In this document: positions 12,291 to 24,739 of the stretch, one piece after another | Numbering within the stretch: the first letter of the stretch is position 1 | How the letters are laid out: the number at the start of each line of letters is the position of its first letter | Origin: Emydura subglobosa | Taxonomy: Eukaryota > Chordata > Testudines > Chelidae | Length of the DNA stretch: 64,000 bases | NCBI GenBank assembly: GCA_007922225.1 | Contig: ML679991.1 | Span: 1,324,153-1,388,152, forward strand | Direction of reading: 5' to 3' | Notes under the pieces: model-generated | Told to the model about the DNA's origin: nothing | Seen by the model: only the letters and a program-made list of their open reading frames with translations | Database searches by the model: none | Program-made: the position numbers and the translations under genes

Positions 12291-14375
12291 AACCATATCC
12301 ATAACCTCCATTACACATGAACATAAACATCATCGTCTTACTCAGCACATTATAGCCTTTCTAACAGTACCTGACATGGCATATCTCACATGAATCACTA
12401 TGATTTTGAGTATTGATGTTAAATAATATAATAAACCCCCACCCTCTCTCCCAATCCAGCTAGCGTGACACTGTCCTCCAAACCAAGAATCTTTTCTTCC
12501 ATTTCTTCCATCACCATTGGTGTAACCAACTTTAACCAACTTGCACTTCACAGACAGGAAGTCCCTTCTGGCTTCAGGAAGGAAAGAAAACATGGCACAT
12601 TCACTGAAGGTAACAACCACTGTTCCGTCACTGGTCATGACAACATTTGTCCTGGAAGAGTACCTAGAACAAAACCCGCTCACATTCCCTCTCCAAATCC
12701 CCGCTAAAGCTTCCCTGTTTTCTGCACACGTTCTTGCTGATAGTTTGCGGTATATTGGATAGGGTATGTTCTGATACTGAATTTATTGCTGTGTACTGTA
12801 TTTTTAAAATGAGATTTTCAAAGTGCTCAGGGTTGATCTACCTTTGGTCCCATTCACTGCAATGGGAGCAGATAGGCAAACACTGTTTTTGGTTTTGTTT
12901 TTAAAACCCTACCTAAATGGCTATCCAAGGAGTCAAGGATGTGATAAATGTGGTATATTCTGGATTACATATAGTAATCTCCTCCATGGACATGAATGTT
13001 CTGGGTATCTATAGAACATGAAATTTGTGCCTGGAGTTGGTTGTACTCCATGAGAGGGCAATTCTCCTGGTCTATTGCTGTATTTAAAGCTTACTTTTTC
13101 TTTCTTAGAAGTGATACAGCATTGTAACCTATGACTGGCAACCAGCAGGACTTCCTTCTCCTTTTTTTGCTAATATAGTACAGTTTAGGAGCTGATCCTG
13201 TGAGATGCTGAAGCTCTTCAACTCCTCTGGGAGTCGCAGACTGTAAAGTCTGAGTTAAGAGGAAATGCTGTTAGGGCAGACTGAACTCTAGATCTCCTGC
13301 CATTTCTAGTGTGGAAAGCCATCTGCTCAGGGAGCTGTTTTGTCTCTAAATATTGATTACAGTCCTATTTCACGTGTCATACTGGGATTGGCAGAATTCA
13401 ATTTTTATTTTTAATAATTTCAGTGGATAATATCAATATTATTTTTAACTTTTGGTTATTTATTCAAATTTTCACATTTGCAGGAAATTATGGAGGTGGG
13501 ATCAGACAATGTTTTTTCTAGCAGAGCTGTCAATACGTGATTTATGTAGCATTCATTACAACACACTCTATATACATTAAGATCAGACTCTAATAAATCC
13601 TCAAGCAGCATTTTTTCTTACTTTGCCCATCTGTAAATTTCTATTATTGATGAAAATATTTTTTCATTCATTTGTGTGTCTACAGTGAAATCACTGATAA
13701 AAATATAACCCTTCCAATATTAGTCATAACTAAGTGTTTTATTTGCTGCAACAGAAATTTGTTTGCACTCACTTAGCAAACCTTTGACCAGACACATGCA
13801 AATATGTATCTGAGTTATGGAAAGTCAGAGATAGAATCCTTCTCCAAACTGCATCCTCAAGAACAGAGCTGGGTCTTTCATGGTCAATGATTCAAACAAT
13901 TTTATTCTCTCTCTGAGAAATTGATGGAAAAAATTTCAAATATTTCCTTGTCTCCAACCTCCCATTCCCAGGCAAAGTCTTCAAGAAATTAATGACAGCC
14001 AACCTCCAACAGCATGTGATATCTGCCAACATCTTGGATGTTTTGCATTCTGACTTTAAACCTTACACAGAATTGAGATGGTCTTTGTGGCACTAAAAGA
14101 GGTAACTTAATCTATAGATTATGTATTAATTTATGTATTACTTAAGAATTCCCAATTATCACTTTGAGAGTTGAGAAGTTCTTGTCCCAAGATCAGGCCC
14201 CGTATTATTCAAATTATTAGATAGTTGGGAACCTCGATATGCACAGCTTCAACACTCACACTATAAGAGCTCTTCTATGTTTACAAATAGTTTATTAATA
14301 CATTTTGCACAGTTGCAAAAACCCCAACTCAGTAAGGTATATAGAGATACTACAGACTGTACATCTGCACATCCA
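12291..14375. other. Intergenic stretch without recognisable genes
   Basis: Open frames are short and unconvincing, and composition is AT-rich towards 13400-13750. No known repeat is recognised with confidence. Confidence 0.55.
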
Positions 14376-15865
14376 AGGTGAACAGGAATAGTCAATATGG
14401 ATTCACCAAGGGCGAGTCATGCCTGACCAACCTGATTGCTTTCTATGAAGAGGTGACTGGCTCTGTGGATGTGGGGAAAGCGGTGGACGTGATATACCTT
14501 GACTTTAGCAAAGCTTTTGATACAGCCTCCTACAGTATTCTTATCAGCAAGTTAAAGAAGTATGGGTTGGATGAATGGACTATAAAATGGATAGAGAACT
14601 GGCTAGAGCATAGGGCTCAATGAATAGTGATTAATGGCTCCATGTCTAGCTGGCAGCTGGTCACAAGCAGAGTTCCCCAGGGGTCGGTCCTGGGGCTGGT
14701 TTGTTCAACATCTTTATTAATGACCTGGAGCAGGGGTGGCCAACCCGCGGCTCGCGAGCCGCATGCGGCTCTTTGCATGCGGCTCTTCGCTCTTTGCGGC
14801 TCTTTGAGACTGTAAGTGAAATTGACCAGCTGCCGACGAAATTGATGCATCAGGGTGAATTTTCGGTGGAGGGTAAGAGATGTGTGGCTCTTTGCAATAG
14901 CTGCATCTATTTTCTGAATCTTCGTCTCTGACTGGTTGGCCACCCCTGATTTGGAGGATGGGGTAGATTGCACCCTCAGCAAGTTTGCAGATGACACTAA
15001 GTTAGGGGGAGTGGTAGATACCCTGGAAGGTAGTGATAGGATATAGACAAATTAGAGGATTGGGCCAAAAGAAATCTGATACGGTTCAACAAGGACAAAT
15101 GCAGAGTCCTGCACTTAGGACAGAAGAATCCCATGCACAGCTACAGACTGGGGACCGACGAGCTAGGCAGCAGTTCTGCAGAAAAGGACCTTGGGGTTAC
15201 AATGGATGAGAAGCTGGATATGAGTCAGCAGTGTGCCCTGGTTGTCAAGAAGGCTAATAGCATATTGGGTTGCATTAGTAGGAGCATTGCCAGCAGATCG
15301 AGGGAAGGAATTATTCCTCTCTATTCAGCATTGGTGAGGCCACATTTGGAGAATTGTGTCCAGTTTTGGGGCCCCCACTACAGAAAGGATGTGGAGAAGT
15401 TAGAGAGAGTCCAGCGGAGGGCAACAAAAATGATGAGGGGGCTGGAGCACAAGACTTATGAGGAGAGGATGAGGGAACTAGGCTTGTTTAGTCTGCAAAA
15501 GAGAAGAATGAGGGGGGATTTGATAGCAGCCTTTAACTACCTGAAAGGGGATTCTAGGGAGGATGGAGCTAGGCTGTTCTCAGTGGTGGCAGATGACAGA
15601 ACAAGGAGCAATGGTCTCAAGTTGCAGTTGGGAAGGTCTAGGTTGGACATTAGGAAAACGTTTTTCACTAGGAGGGTGGTGAAGCACTGGAATGGGTTAC
15701 CTAGGAAGGTGGTGGACTCTCCAGCTTTAGAGGTGTTTAAGCCGAGGCTTGACAAAGCCCTGGATGGGATGATATAGCTGAGGTTAGTCCTGCTTTGAGC
15801 AGGGGGTTGGACTAGATGACCTCCTGAGGTCCCTTCTAACCCTAATATTCTATGATTCTATGATC
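14376..15865 (+). repeat. CR1 LINE, 3' half, sense
   Basis: A 5'-truncated CR1 retrotransposon. Its ORF2 starts within the reverse transcriptase: the YLDFSKAFD motif is near 14500 and VPQGSVLG near 14670. An uninterrupted C-terminal frame runs from 15133 to the stop at 15777, with the conserved QRRATKMM and KHWNGLP blocks. The short 3' UTR ends in two ATTCTATG units (15847-15862), the diagnostic CR1 tail. A small hAT-type element at 14731-14948 and stops elsewhere break the frame, so it is inactive. The long open C-terminus suggests a fairly young insertion. Confidence 0.95.
14731..14948 (+). mobile_element. Non-autonomous hAT-type element inside CR1
   Basis: A 218-bp insertion begins CAGGGGTGGCCAAC and ends with its exact reverse complement GTTGGCCACCCCTG. 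It is flanked by the 8-bp sequences acctggag (14723-14730) and atttggag (14949-14956), which match at six positions. Such termini and 8-bp target duplications are typical of the hAT superfamily. It has no coding capacity. The element interrupts the CR1 reverse transcriptase just after the NIFINDLE block, so it is younger than that CR1. Confidence 0.92.
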
Positions 15866-18447
15866 TTCCTAATGTTGGCTTGACCTTCCCCTATCGGTTA
15901 GTATATCAATGATTTCAACATATTATCACATACGTCAATTCATTACTATGGCCCTCTTGTGGTTAGGTATCTGCAGATGTAGCTCATGTACCTGTTATGT
16001 GTGTCGATTTATTGCCATTATACACTCGTGGTTGGATCATGTGCCTGTGGTCAGAAATTCCTCTTAAACCCTCTATTTTCAGTTCCCCAGTACTTGGGGC
16101 TTTCTGTTGGACCATTTATCTGTTCAAAGTTTCTGTTCAAAGTCATAGGCCTCAAGCCTTATGCTAACTTGCTGAAGCTAACATCTTACAGGATACAGGC
16201 TTGTAGGTTCCTTTCATTACTGCTGAATATAATGGACAGCGTAGTAACCCCCTGGGCTACAGAGATGAGTTCTCATGGCACTGAATAGAGGCCGTATCTG
16301 AATGCCCATTCAACTCAGCTCCATGACATCTCTGGACTAGATAACACAGCACTATAATTGTGCCATTTCAGTCCAGCAGCACCCAAAGAATGGTGATGGG
16401 CAACTGCTCCTGCTCCCGCTCCCCAAGGAGCCATTGCAAGTATATGCCAAATCCTGCAAGAGATCAGCTGCTAAATGAAGAGCATTTGGCTCAAACTCAA
16501 ATTCACTTGAATTTTAATCTGAAAGAATTCCTCCCTGCCAGTCTTACTTCTAAAAGTAGAAAAATGTTAAACTTGAGTCAACTCTTAATTTAGGCAGCTG
16601 ATCAGAGTTAATTAAAGCTAAAATGCTGACCTCATTCAGTAGTGGCTTATCCATAACAATGTCCTGATAAATACCTGATGACTAATTTAGCATTAGGCAA
16701 GAAGGTCAAAGTCTGTTGTTCAAAAAACAGTCTAAAAGGTCCATTCCATTCCACATGTTCCTGATTTGAACACCAACAAACCAAAAGCCTCCTATTTCAT
16801 GATAGAGGAATTGATATTATTTGGACTCAAATTTGCAAGAAATAGTGACAGACATAGTTGATTCATTTCACAATAAAAGCATACCAGTTGTTGATGAGAT
16901 TGAATCAATACTGAAATTCAAATATGTATTCCATTGACTTCATGGTACAGACCCTCACAAGGTGAAAAATATTGAGTAGTCTGAAAAGGTGTAGATTCTC
17001 ACATAAACCCACTGACTCATGAGAGTTTGGTTATGTCAGTTACTGTTTTGATTGAATCAAATCTGATGTGAACAGTGTGTTACCTTGGAAGAAGATAAAG
17101 AATGTCTGCTTGTGTTAATCAAGCTTGTAAAATGATATGGTCATACAAAAATGTGCATATTTTTGTTTGGTTTTGTTTTACGATTTGCTGTAACTTAACC
17201 AGTTGTACCATAAAATTAATAGAGCTTATGTCAGTTAACATTCTGACAGAATTCTGTTTTCTACTTTTTAATGGACATTACTCTTCACACCAACTGTTTT
17301 TCTTTTAGTATATCTTGCCCTTAGCCATGATTCGACTCATTCCAATCAGGTAGACATAAAAACAATCATAGAAGACTTTATTGTGACTATAGAAAAGATG
17401 TACGTGCATATGGAGTATTGTGCACTGCCACACATTCACCCCAAAAGATGTCTGAGCCTGACCACTAACAGTACCATGCAACACATCTCATCCTGAAAAA
17501 TCTGCAGGGCAGGTTTGGGATTGCTCTATTCACATAAATTCTCCCTGGCCAGCTACAGTGAGGTTCTGTAGGGGATTAGGCAAATTAGACAGGAGCATAC
17601 AGTATGGAATGATGGAATGATTTCCCCTCTGAACCCTGAAGAGGAGGTTTTGGTGATTCCATTTGGGAGTCTGCCACAGGTCAGATTTCCTTAGCACATT
17701 TGTTGCATCAGCTGCTTATTGGCACAATCCTACTTAACCTAGATCTTCCAGACAGGTCTCCCTTATATATGGAGTCCAGTGAGACTCTTATATATTCCAG
17801 TGGTGGCCAGGATTCTCCCAGACTATTTCCTCCAGCAAACCCAAGTATGATTACTATCAGTCACAGAGGCACCCTTCAGCAAATAAAAAAGAGGCATTAA
17901 TATCATGTCCCCCCTTCTTTCCCTTTCCCTAGTCCACTGAGCACATTGAAAGAATAATCCTCCTCCACCACCAACTTTAATATAAAATCCCTTTATTATA
18001 CATCTATTTGAATTGTTTTTAGGTTTATTTCAGTAATGTTTTTCTTTCTTTGGCAAAAATAAAAAAATTAATCAGAATTAACCTCTCACACAAATCTTGC
18101 ATCCTATTCAGCTCATCCCAAGCCTGTTCCCCATAATCATTGCTGGCTTCAACCTACAGGCTCATTAGTGACATAGAACTCCCTCATTGTCTCCAACTGG
18201 GTCTCCTGGGGAAGCTTATGTAGTTCCAGGTCTTGTGGATCTGGGCCTTAAGAAAGTGCTCTGGGGCTCATGAGGCTACAGAATGGCTGATGCCAAGATC
18301 GGACAAATGGTTTGCTGGAAGGACCTGGTTGTCATAATGCCTACAGGCCTTCTCTGGCACAGATGGCTCCATTGAATGATGATCTCCAAGTTTACCATGA
18401 GCTTATCACAGAGGTTCTGAATGGTAACATGGCTCATCTGTGTGTTT
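15866..18447. other. Intergenic stretch without recognisable genes
   Basis: No coding exon or clear repeat was recognised in this stretch, which runs from the CR1 tail to the assembly gap. Short open frames lack splice context and look random. Confidence 0.5.
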
Positions 18448-18457
18448 NNNNNNNNNN
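18448..18457. other. Assembly gap (10 N)
   Basis: Ten consecutive undetermined bases. The true gap length may differ. Confidence 0.99.
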
Positions 18458-19082
18458 AGAAGGCAAAGATGTGACCTTATAATCGAGAGTCAGTAACAGA
18501 ATCTTTCCCTGATTTACATCCTCTAGATGCTAGTTTATTAACTCTTACCTAAAGAAAACATCTGCTTTCCTCCACATGGACCAGCACAGTACAGGTCCAT
18601 CAGTCACAGAGACAGAGATCATCAGTCATCTCAGCAACAGAAATGCAAAGAGTGTCCAGATGACTGACTGTCAGTAACAGAGTCCTTGTCTGATTTGCAT
18701 CCCTATGAGCGGCACCTCATGCTTTAACAATCAACAAATGGAAAAAAATCCATGACTTTTTAAAATAATCTGTGACAAAAGCATGTATTATGAATCTGAG
18801 AAGCAGATACCAGTAGGCCAACGCTGTAGGGAAGGTATTCTTTTCAGAACAACACTGGAGAACCAGTGAGACACACTGCTCTGCAAAGTTACCAGTCAGT
18901 AACTGTCTAACAAGCCTGATAGAGGGGTATTCTGAATCAGAGCAATAAGGAGAGGCAGAGGAAATCTAGAGGCCAAATTATGTTTTATCTCAATCAGCTG
19001 GGATAAAGTAGACATCAGTTAAGTGGGGAATAATCACAAGTAAATCAGAGTTATTTGTTTTAGTGGGAACTACTACCTAGGC
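18458..19082. other. Stretch after the gap, no genes seen
   Basis: The phrase 'gtcagtaacagaatc..tccctgatttacatcc' near 18490 recurs in similar form near 18670, suggesting a local ~180-bp duplication. Nothing coding is recognised. Confidence 0.45.
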
Positions 19083-21563
19083 TTCAGGCTGGTCTATGCT
19101 AGAGAGTTTTGTCAACAAAAGTCATCTTTGTCAACGAAGCAGTGGAGGTGCACACACTAAAATGCTCTTCCCGCCGATGTAACTTCCCTGCTATGCCGAC
19201 ATAATAAAACCACTCTAGGGCTGATATCGGTGTAGTTAGGGCTACACAGTGGCTTTGGCTACACTAACACTTATGCCGGCAAAACTTTTGTCACTCAAGG
19301 GTGTGAAAAAAACAGCCTAAGATTATGTCTACACTAGAAAGTTTTGTCAACACAAGTTTTGCTGGCATACAGCCACCACCGTACTTAAACTGCGGTTGCT
19401 TGCCTTCACTGTGTCCTCGTGTCGGTGGAGTGCATTCACACTGTCAGCTCTTTTGTGGACACAGGGAGCAAGGCATTGTGGAGAGCTTTCCCAATGTGCA
19501 ACTGCACGCAGGCTGCTTTGGGAAGGGTTTGCAATGCCTCCAGGGGCAGGCCAGCATCACATGATGAGGTTTCTGAATCCCATCGCTCCACGGGCATCCT
19601 ACTAGATTGACAGCCACTTTCTTCTGCCCTGTCAGCCACCCTGACACTGCTGAGCACAAACACAAGACAATTACAAAAGTGGGGGGGAGGGAGAGAGAGA
19701 GTGTGTGACGTGTGTGACAGGGAGTCAGTGTGTGTGTGAGAGAGAGACAGACAGACAGACAGACTGTGTTCTGGGGGACAGTGAGTGTGTCCGCATGCTG
19801 TCTCTTTAAGTTCAGACAGCAGCAGCTGGAAGCAACCAATCCTGTGGCAGAAGCTGGTGCACACACAGCTGGAGTCCCCGGTTCCCTGCACCCAGCTCAG
19901 TGAAGACTGGTACACCCGCAGGCAGTGGCGTACCATGGCTCTCCGACGCCTGGGGGCCAGTGCTTCTATTTCTGTCCTCCCTGGCAGCGGCGGCAGCGCC
20001 CCATGAGGGGGGTCTACAGGCCTGTTTCCTGCTTTCCCCCTCCCCCCCATTGTGGGGTGGTGGGTGCAGCTGGGAACAGGCCTGACGGGTGGGGTAGGAT
20101 GGGTTCTGCCCCGGACCCATGCCATTGGGTTGGCTGCCCGGCCCTTGCGTGGCCGGGGTCCCTGTGGCTCCTTGGTGTCCTTAAACTTCCAAAGCTGGGC
20201 TGTCTGTGAGGATCACCATCCCCTGAATGAGCCTGGGGCAGCAGCCCCTTCCCCTACCTGAGCAGCACAAGGAGCTTGCTCCTGCCTTTTTAACACGTCA
20301 GCTTGTGATGGTGAGGGACCGATGATGGTGAAATCTGCAGCTTCTGCAGACTAAGCCCAGAGCCTGTGCAGAGCTTGCCTTGCTTCCTCCACCTGAGTCG
20401 GGCATGGCCCCCCACCCCTCCCCTGGTATGCCACTGCCCGCAGGGGGAGGGGGAGACAGCCCCCGCCTCGCTCCCTGGCTCTGCACAGCACATCAGGGGT
20501 TTAGGACAGGCTGGACTGCATTTTCCTGGGGCTTTGAAAGGGGAGGGGCAGATGGCTGCAGGGCAGCCGTGTTCAAACTGTTGACCAGAGCAGTCATGGT
20601 GGGCATTGTGGAATACGTCCAGAGGCCATTTACAATGACATAACTAAGGGCAATGCCTACACTGACACTTTGTCAAAAAAAACTCTATGCCTCTCATTGG
20701 GGTTGTTTTATTTTGTCAGAAAAAGGGCGGTTTTATGGGAGCTGGGGTGGGGATTGCCGTGTGTCAACCACCGCTGTTTTGCCAAAAAAAGCTGACTTTG
20801 GTCGGCAAAACTTTCTAGTGTAGACCAGCCTGAGTGACATAAGTTTTGCTGGCATAAGCACTTGTGTGGCCAGCACGATGTTGGTGGGAGAGTGTCTCCT
20901 GCTGACATAGCTACTGCCACTCGCTAGGTGGTTTTATTATGTCAATGGGCGAGCCCTCCGCTGCTGACACAACACGGCGACACAAGCACTCTTACAGCGG
21001 CACCAATGCAGCTGGACAGCTGTGCTGCTGTCAGTTTTAAGTGTAGACCAGCCGTCGGTGCAGGCACTGCATTCCTTGCATCGGCTGTTGGTTGTCATTC
21101 TTCTCAAGTTCAGTGGGGCAAATTGACAAGAAAGCCCCCAGCTCCCCTGGAGAGCTGAGCAGCTGGGAGTGGGGCGAGAAGCCAAAGCGGCTGGACCCCA
21201 TTCCTGGCCTGAAGCCAGAGAAAGAAACTAGGTCATCCAGATACTCCCTGGGGGCGAGAAGCCCCGGGCAGCTTCCCTCAGCTCCGAGTGAGGAATGGGA
21301 ATGGGGAGGGGCAGCCCACTGGGAATCCGGTAACCTGTGGGCAGCCAGGCCCCTGGCAGGGAGCTGCCAGTGGAGCTGAGAGACTCAAGTCTCAGCTCCC
21401 CACACTGCCCCTCTTAGCTTGGTGGAAGTGCTTCTGGTGAGGACACACACCACCGACCTAAGGAGGGCAGTGTGGACATCAGCCACCGCAGTAATTAACG
21501 TGGTGGCTGTAAGTTGATCTAACGTAGGACAACTTATCTTGATAGTGTAGACGAGGCCTTACG
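19083..21563. mobile_element. Nested palindromic DNA-transposon-like repeats
   Basis: Sequence around 19085-19311 reappears as an inverted copy around 20830-21050: GGCTGGTCTATGCTAG at the left faces GTGTAGACCAGCC at the right, and both arms carry a TTTTGCCGGCATAA-type block. A second terminal pair lies inside, with GTCTACACTAGAAAGTTTTG near 19327 facing CAAAACTTTCTAGTGTAGAC near 20806. A further right-hand terminus (GTGTAGACGAGGCC) ends near 21559. The interior is GC-rich with a GA/CAGA simple repeat and random frames. This resembles stacked Harbinger-like MITEs, but no transposase was seen and borders are approximate. Confidence 0.7.
19682..19768 (+). repeat. G/GA/GT and GACA simple repeat
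   Basis: Low-complexity tract with a G run, GA and GT dinucleotides and five GACA/CAGA units, inside the palindromic repeat region. Confidence 0.85.
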
Positions 21564-22011
21564 TTATAAACTACTGTTATTTAGCTTTGTTGTCACTGTC
21601 TATTAAGTATTATTATCTTAACTAAACTCCCCTTATAGGGTAACGGTTCATATTTATGAAATAACCGAATTTTGAATTAGAAAACACAGTACACTGGAAC
21701 CTAAACCCTGTCATACATTCCCCTTTCAATTGCTCTGTTTTCGGCCTCTAAAAGCCCAGAGTTGGGAGGAAAAGTTATCAGGATGTTTCGCTACAGATTG
21801 AGCAATCCTCTGGTGCAATCTTTTTTTACTGTTTTGAGTTTCAGCTTAAATAAAGACATGGGTTCCTTGCTGCAATGTGTTGGCTTCTTGACTTTTATCC
21901 CTTCTTAACAATTATCCCTCTGCTCCTCTCTGGCTTAGTCTTTTGCTCTCTGACAATTTCTTTATTCCTGTCACTTCACCTTGCATACCTTAAGATGCTG
22001 TCCAGACGTTC
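21564..22011. other. Short stretch without recognisable features
   Basis: AT-rich sequence between the MITE stack and the GC-rich direct repeat. Nothing recognised. Confidence 0.4.
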
Positions 22012-22642
22012 TTCATCAGCCCTGGCCAGCTTGCGGGGCTGGGGCTATAAACTGCTTTGCTTGCCCCACCTGTGGAAGGCCGGGGGCTATAGACTACTTT
22101 GCCTGCCCCGCCCTCTCTGAGGGCCGGGGCCACCAAACTGCTTCACAGCCCCGCCTGTAGGAAGGCAGGGAATCCATAGCCCCTGATCAGCCCTGCCCTA
22201 CGTGAGGGCCAGTGGGCTACAGACTGAGAGGGAAGCCCGTCCCGCTGGGGGCTGGGGCTAAAGACTCGTAATCAGCAACGCTTATTCCCCTACACCAAGG
22301 CGTTGTGGCCTTCCTTGGAACCTGGGCCCGAGAAAGGATCGTGTCACCCCAGCTGGACCATGCCACCAGCCTACATACCCCATGTGGGAAAATATTTTAA
22401 TTTCCTTTGGGGAGCCCTGAAGAAGGGGAAAGCAGAGGCTGGGAGCTGCAGAGCAACCTCTGACCAAGAGGGGGTGCTTGGGTGTGACCAATCCCACTAC
22501 AAATCCCTTTGCCGTTTTTTGTGTTTTATAATTACATTGTCCTATTTGTAAAGATGTTTTTCTTGCCTGTAGGCAAATAGCAAATAAGGTAAACACATAC
22601 TTGTAGTAAGTATAAGACCTAAGTAATGTAGTCATAAGGCCT
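22012..22642 (+). repeat. Long direct repeat, copy 1
   Basis: About 630 bp nearly identical to 24823-25461. The first ~250 bp is a degenerate GC-rich tandem array in which units of about 40-50 bp repeat 'CCCCGCC..GAGGGCCGGGG..AGACTGC'. The remainder is single-copy-like. Similarity stops abruptly at GGCCTGTAA. The ~2.2 kb between the copies contains unrelated insertions. It is probably retroelement-derived, but the family is not recognised. Confidence 0.85.
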
Positions 22643-22711
22643 GTAATCATGAAACTAACTGAAGCTAGCAGCTTCTTCATTATCATTTTAGTCACTGCAC
22701 AACGAAGATAA

Positions 22712-22960
22712 CCTGCGGCTGACCTGTGCCAGATGACTTAGGCTCATGAGGGTCAGGCTGTGGCTCTGTTTCATTGCTGTGTAGGCTTCCCGGCTTCGGC
22801 TGGAGCCCACATTCTGGGACCCTCCCACCCCACATGATCCTAGGGCCTAGGTTCCAGCCCAAGCCTGGCGGTCTACACTGCAAAGAAAGAGGCCCGCAAC
22901 CTGAGCCTTATGAATCCCAAGTCAGCTGGCACAGGCCAGCTGCGGGCGTCTAAGTGCTAT
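22712..22960 (+). mobile_element. Hairpin-forming MITE
   Basis: The left arm (CTGCGGCTGACCTGTGCCAG and following bases) is matched in reverse complement by the right arm ending CTGGCACAGGCCAGCTGCGGG. The two arms span almost the whole 250 bp. There is no coding capacity. This layout is that of a foldback DNA transposon; I associate the sequence with reptile genomes, but the superfamily is uncertain. Confidence 0.72.
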
Positions 22961-23934
22961 GTGGACGGTTTCATTGTGGTGGTGAATTTCATTGATTGGA
23001 TCAAAAGCAGAGAAGTGTTCTCCTGTGATCTGATTCTGATCAGTCTGGTCACCTCCAGGTTTTGCCTGCAGTACTTGTTATTCCTGGCAGCATCTATTTT
23101 ATTTGCACTCCAGATACTGGTTCCAGGCCAGATCAAGTGATGATTCCATTAATTGCAATCTGGATGTTTATAAAGCAGTCCAATTTCTGGTTTACCACCT
23201 GACTCAGCATCTTCTGCTACCTGAAGATCACCAGTTTCACACATCTCCTCTTCCTCTGGCTAAAGCTGAGAATCTCTGGGCTGGGACAACGGTTGCTCCT
23301 GGGTTCCCAGCCGGGGTCCTTGGTCTTCACAGTGCCATTATCTTGATGTGTTTTAGCAATTTCCTCCACCACACAACTGAGCATCTCCCAGTAAATATCA
23401 CTGGAAAAAATCATAAGAAAATTATTTATATTTATGAGGTTTTTTTCAATAGTCTGGAATCTTTCTTCCCCTTCCTGATATTACTGGTTTTAATCATCAT
23501 GCTAATATCTGTCTCTGAAGAAACATCAGACACATGCAACACAATACATCCGGCTTAAACAACCACAATACTGAGGTCAGTGCTGGAGCTGTTAGAGCTC
23601 TGATCTTCTTATCTTCTATGCGTTCTATTTTGTGGTTTGTGTTGTCTGAATTATAATGTTTGCCGTAGTCAAAACTTCAGGATGTAGATGGTTTGTGACG
23701 TCATGATGGACACGTATCCCTGTGCACACTGTTGTTCTGACTCTCTCCAATCCCAAACTGAACCAGGCATCAGTGAAGTTTCTGCATTGAGAGACATGGC
23801 CAACTTCATCACAAGACTCCTATGGAAAGAACTTTTCTCTACAGATAGTGGGAAAATGGAATTTCCATTCCATGAGAAATAATTACAAGATTTTATTTAT
23901 TTATCCAGAGTATGTTTGAAGAATGTCTAAATTG

Positions 23935-24735
23935 GACCCTGTAGCAAGGTGCTGTGGTCTTCCTCGGAGCCTGGATCCGAGGAAGGGTCGCGACTCTCCT
24001 GCTGGGCAGAACAAGGCCCACAGGCCAAACACCCAGAAGCAGAGGGGCGGAACCAGGGCAGGAAAGGGAAATATAAAAGGCCGGCCCAGCAGCTCAGAGA
24101 GGGGGAAGGTGCTGCCGGAGGCAGACATCTCTTCCCAGAGGCTGCGGTCTGTGCCTGACCCAGGCCCTGCAGCTGTTCAGAGCAACCGCCCCACCAACCG
24201 GAGCCTCCAAGGCCTGCCTGGGCCACCGAGCCCAAGTGACTGGGCCGAGGCCTAGTGACTGGAGAGGGTTGCCGGGCCCTAGTAGCTGGGAAGAGTCACC
24301 CGAGACCACTGGGTGGGAAAAACCCCCTGAGGCCAGCCTGACCTGGAGGAGCTGCCCAATGTCGGGGACTCCTTGGAGCTGCCTGAGCCTGGTGTACGGG
24401 AGGAACCCCCGGGACCTGGAGGAGCTGCCCTCCACTGATGACCCTGAGGAGTTTCTGGACCTGCCGCCGATCAACGGTGAGGGACTCATGGGGCTCCCAC
24501 TCGCCGTCTACCCCAGTGACCCGGAGGGGGACACCTGGCTGCAGGTATCCGGGAACAGGGTGGGAGGAAGTAGCCCAGGGACAGCCGACTAGAGAGTGGC
24601 TGAGTCCATGGCTAATAGGCTAACAGGGCCCTGGGCAGGGACGCAATGGAGTCGGGTGGGCCTGCGTCCCCCTTCCCTTTTTCCCTAGCCACCCCACGGG
24701 TGTTAGGCTTCCTCGGAACTTGCCCACCTGAGGAT
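23935..24735 (+). repeat. GC-rich retroelement-like segment with TATA box
   Basis: A TATA-like ATATAAAAGG lies near 24070, followed by GC-rich sequence. An open frame at 24236-24592 (118 codons) is rich in Pro, Asp, Glu and Trp, with repeated short motifs such as LEELP. The promoter-then-open-frame layout suggests the leader and start of an LTR retroelement. No enzymatic motif is visible and the frame may be non-functional. It lies between the two copies of the direct repeat. Confidence 0.45.
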
Positions 24736-24739
24736 ACTG

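Noticed and set aside
15133..15777. 214-codon open frame as a cellular gene
   Set aside because: It is the C-terminus of CR1 ORF2, followed by the CR1 3' UTR and ATTCTATG tail.
19436..20125. 229-codon antisense frame with Pro/Ser/Thr-rich sequence
   Set aside because: It spans simple repeats and palindromic transposon-like DNA, and other frames are equally open there because of GC content.
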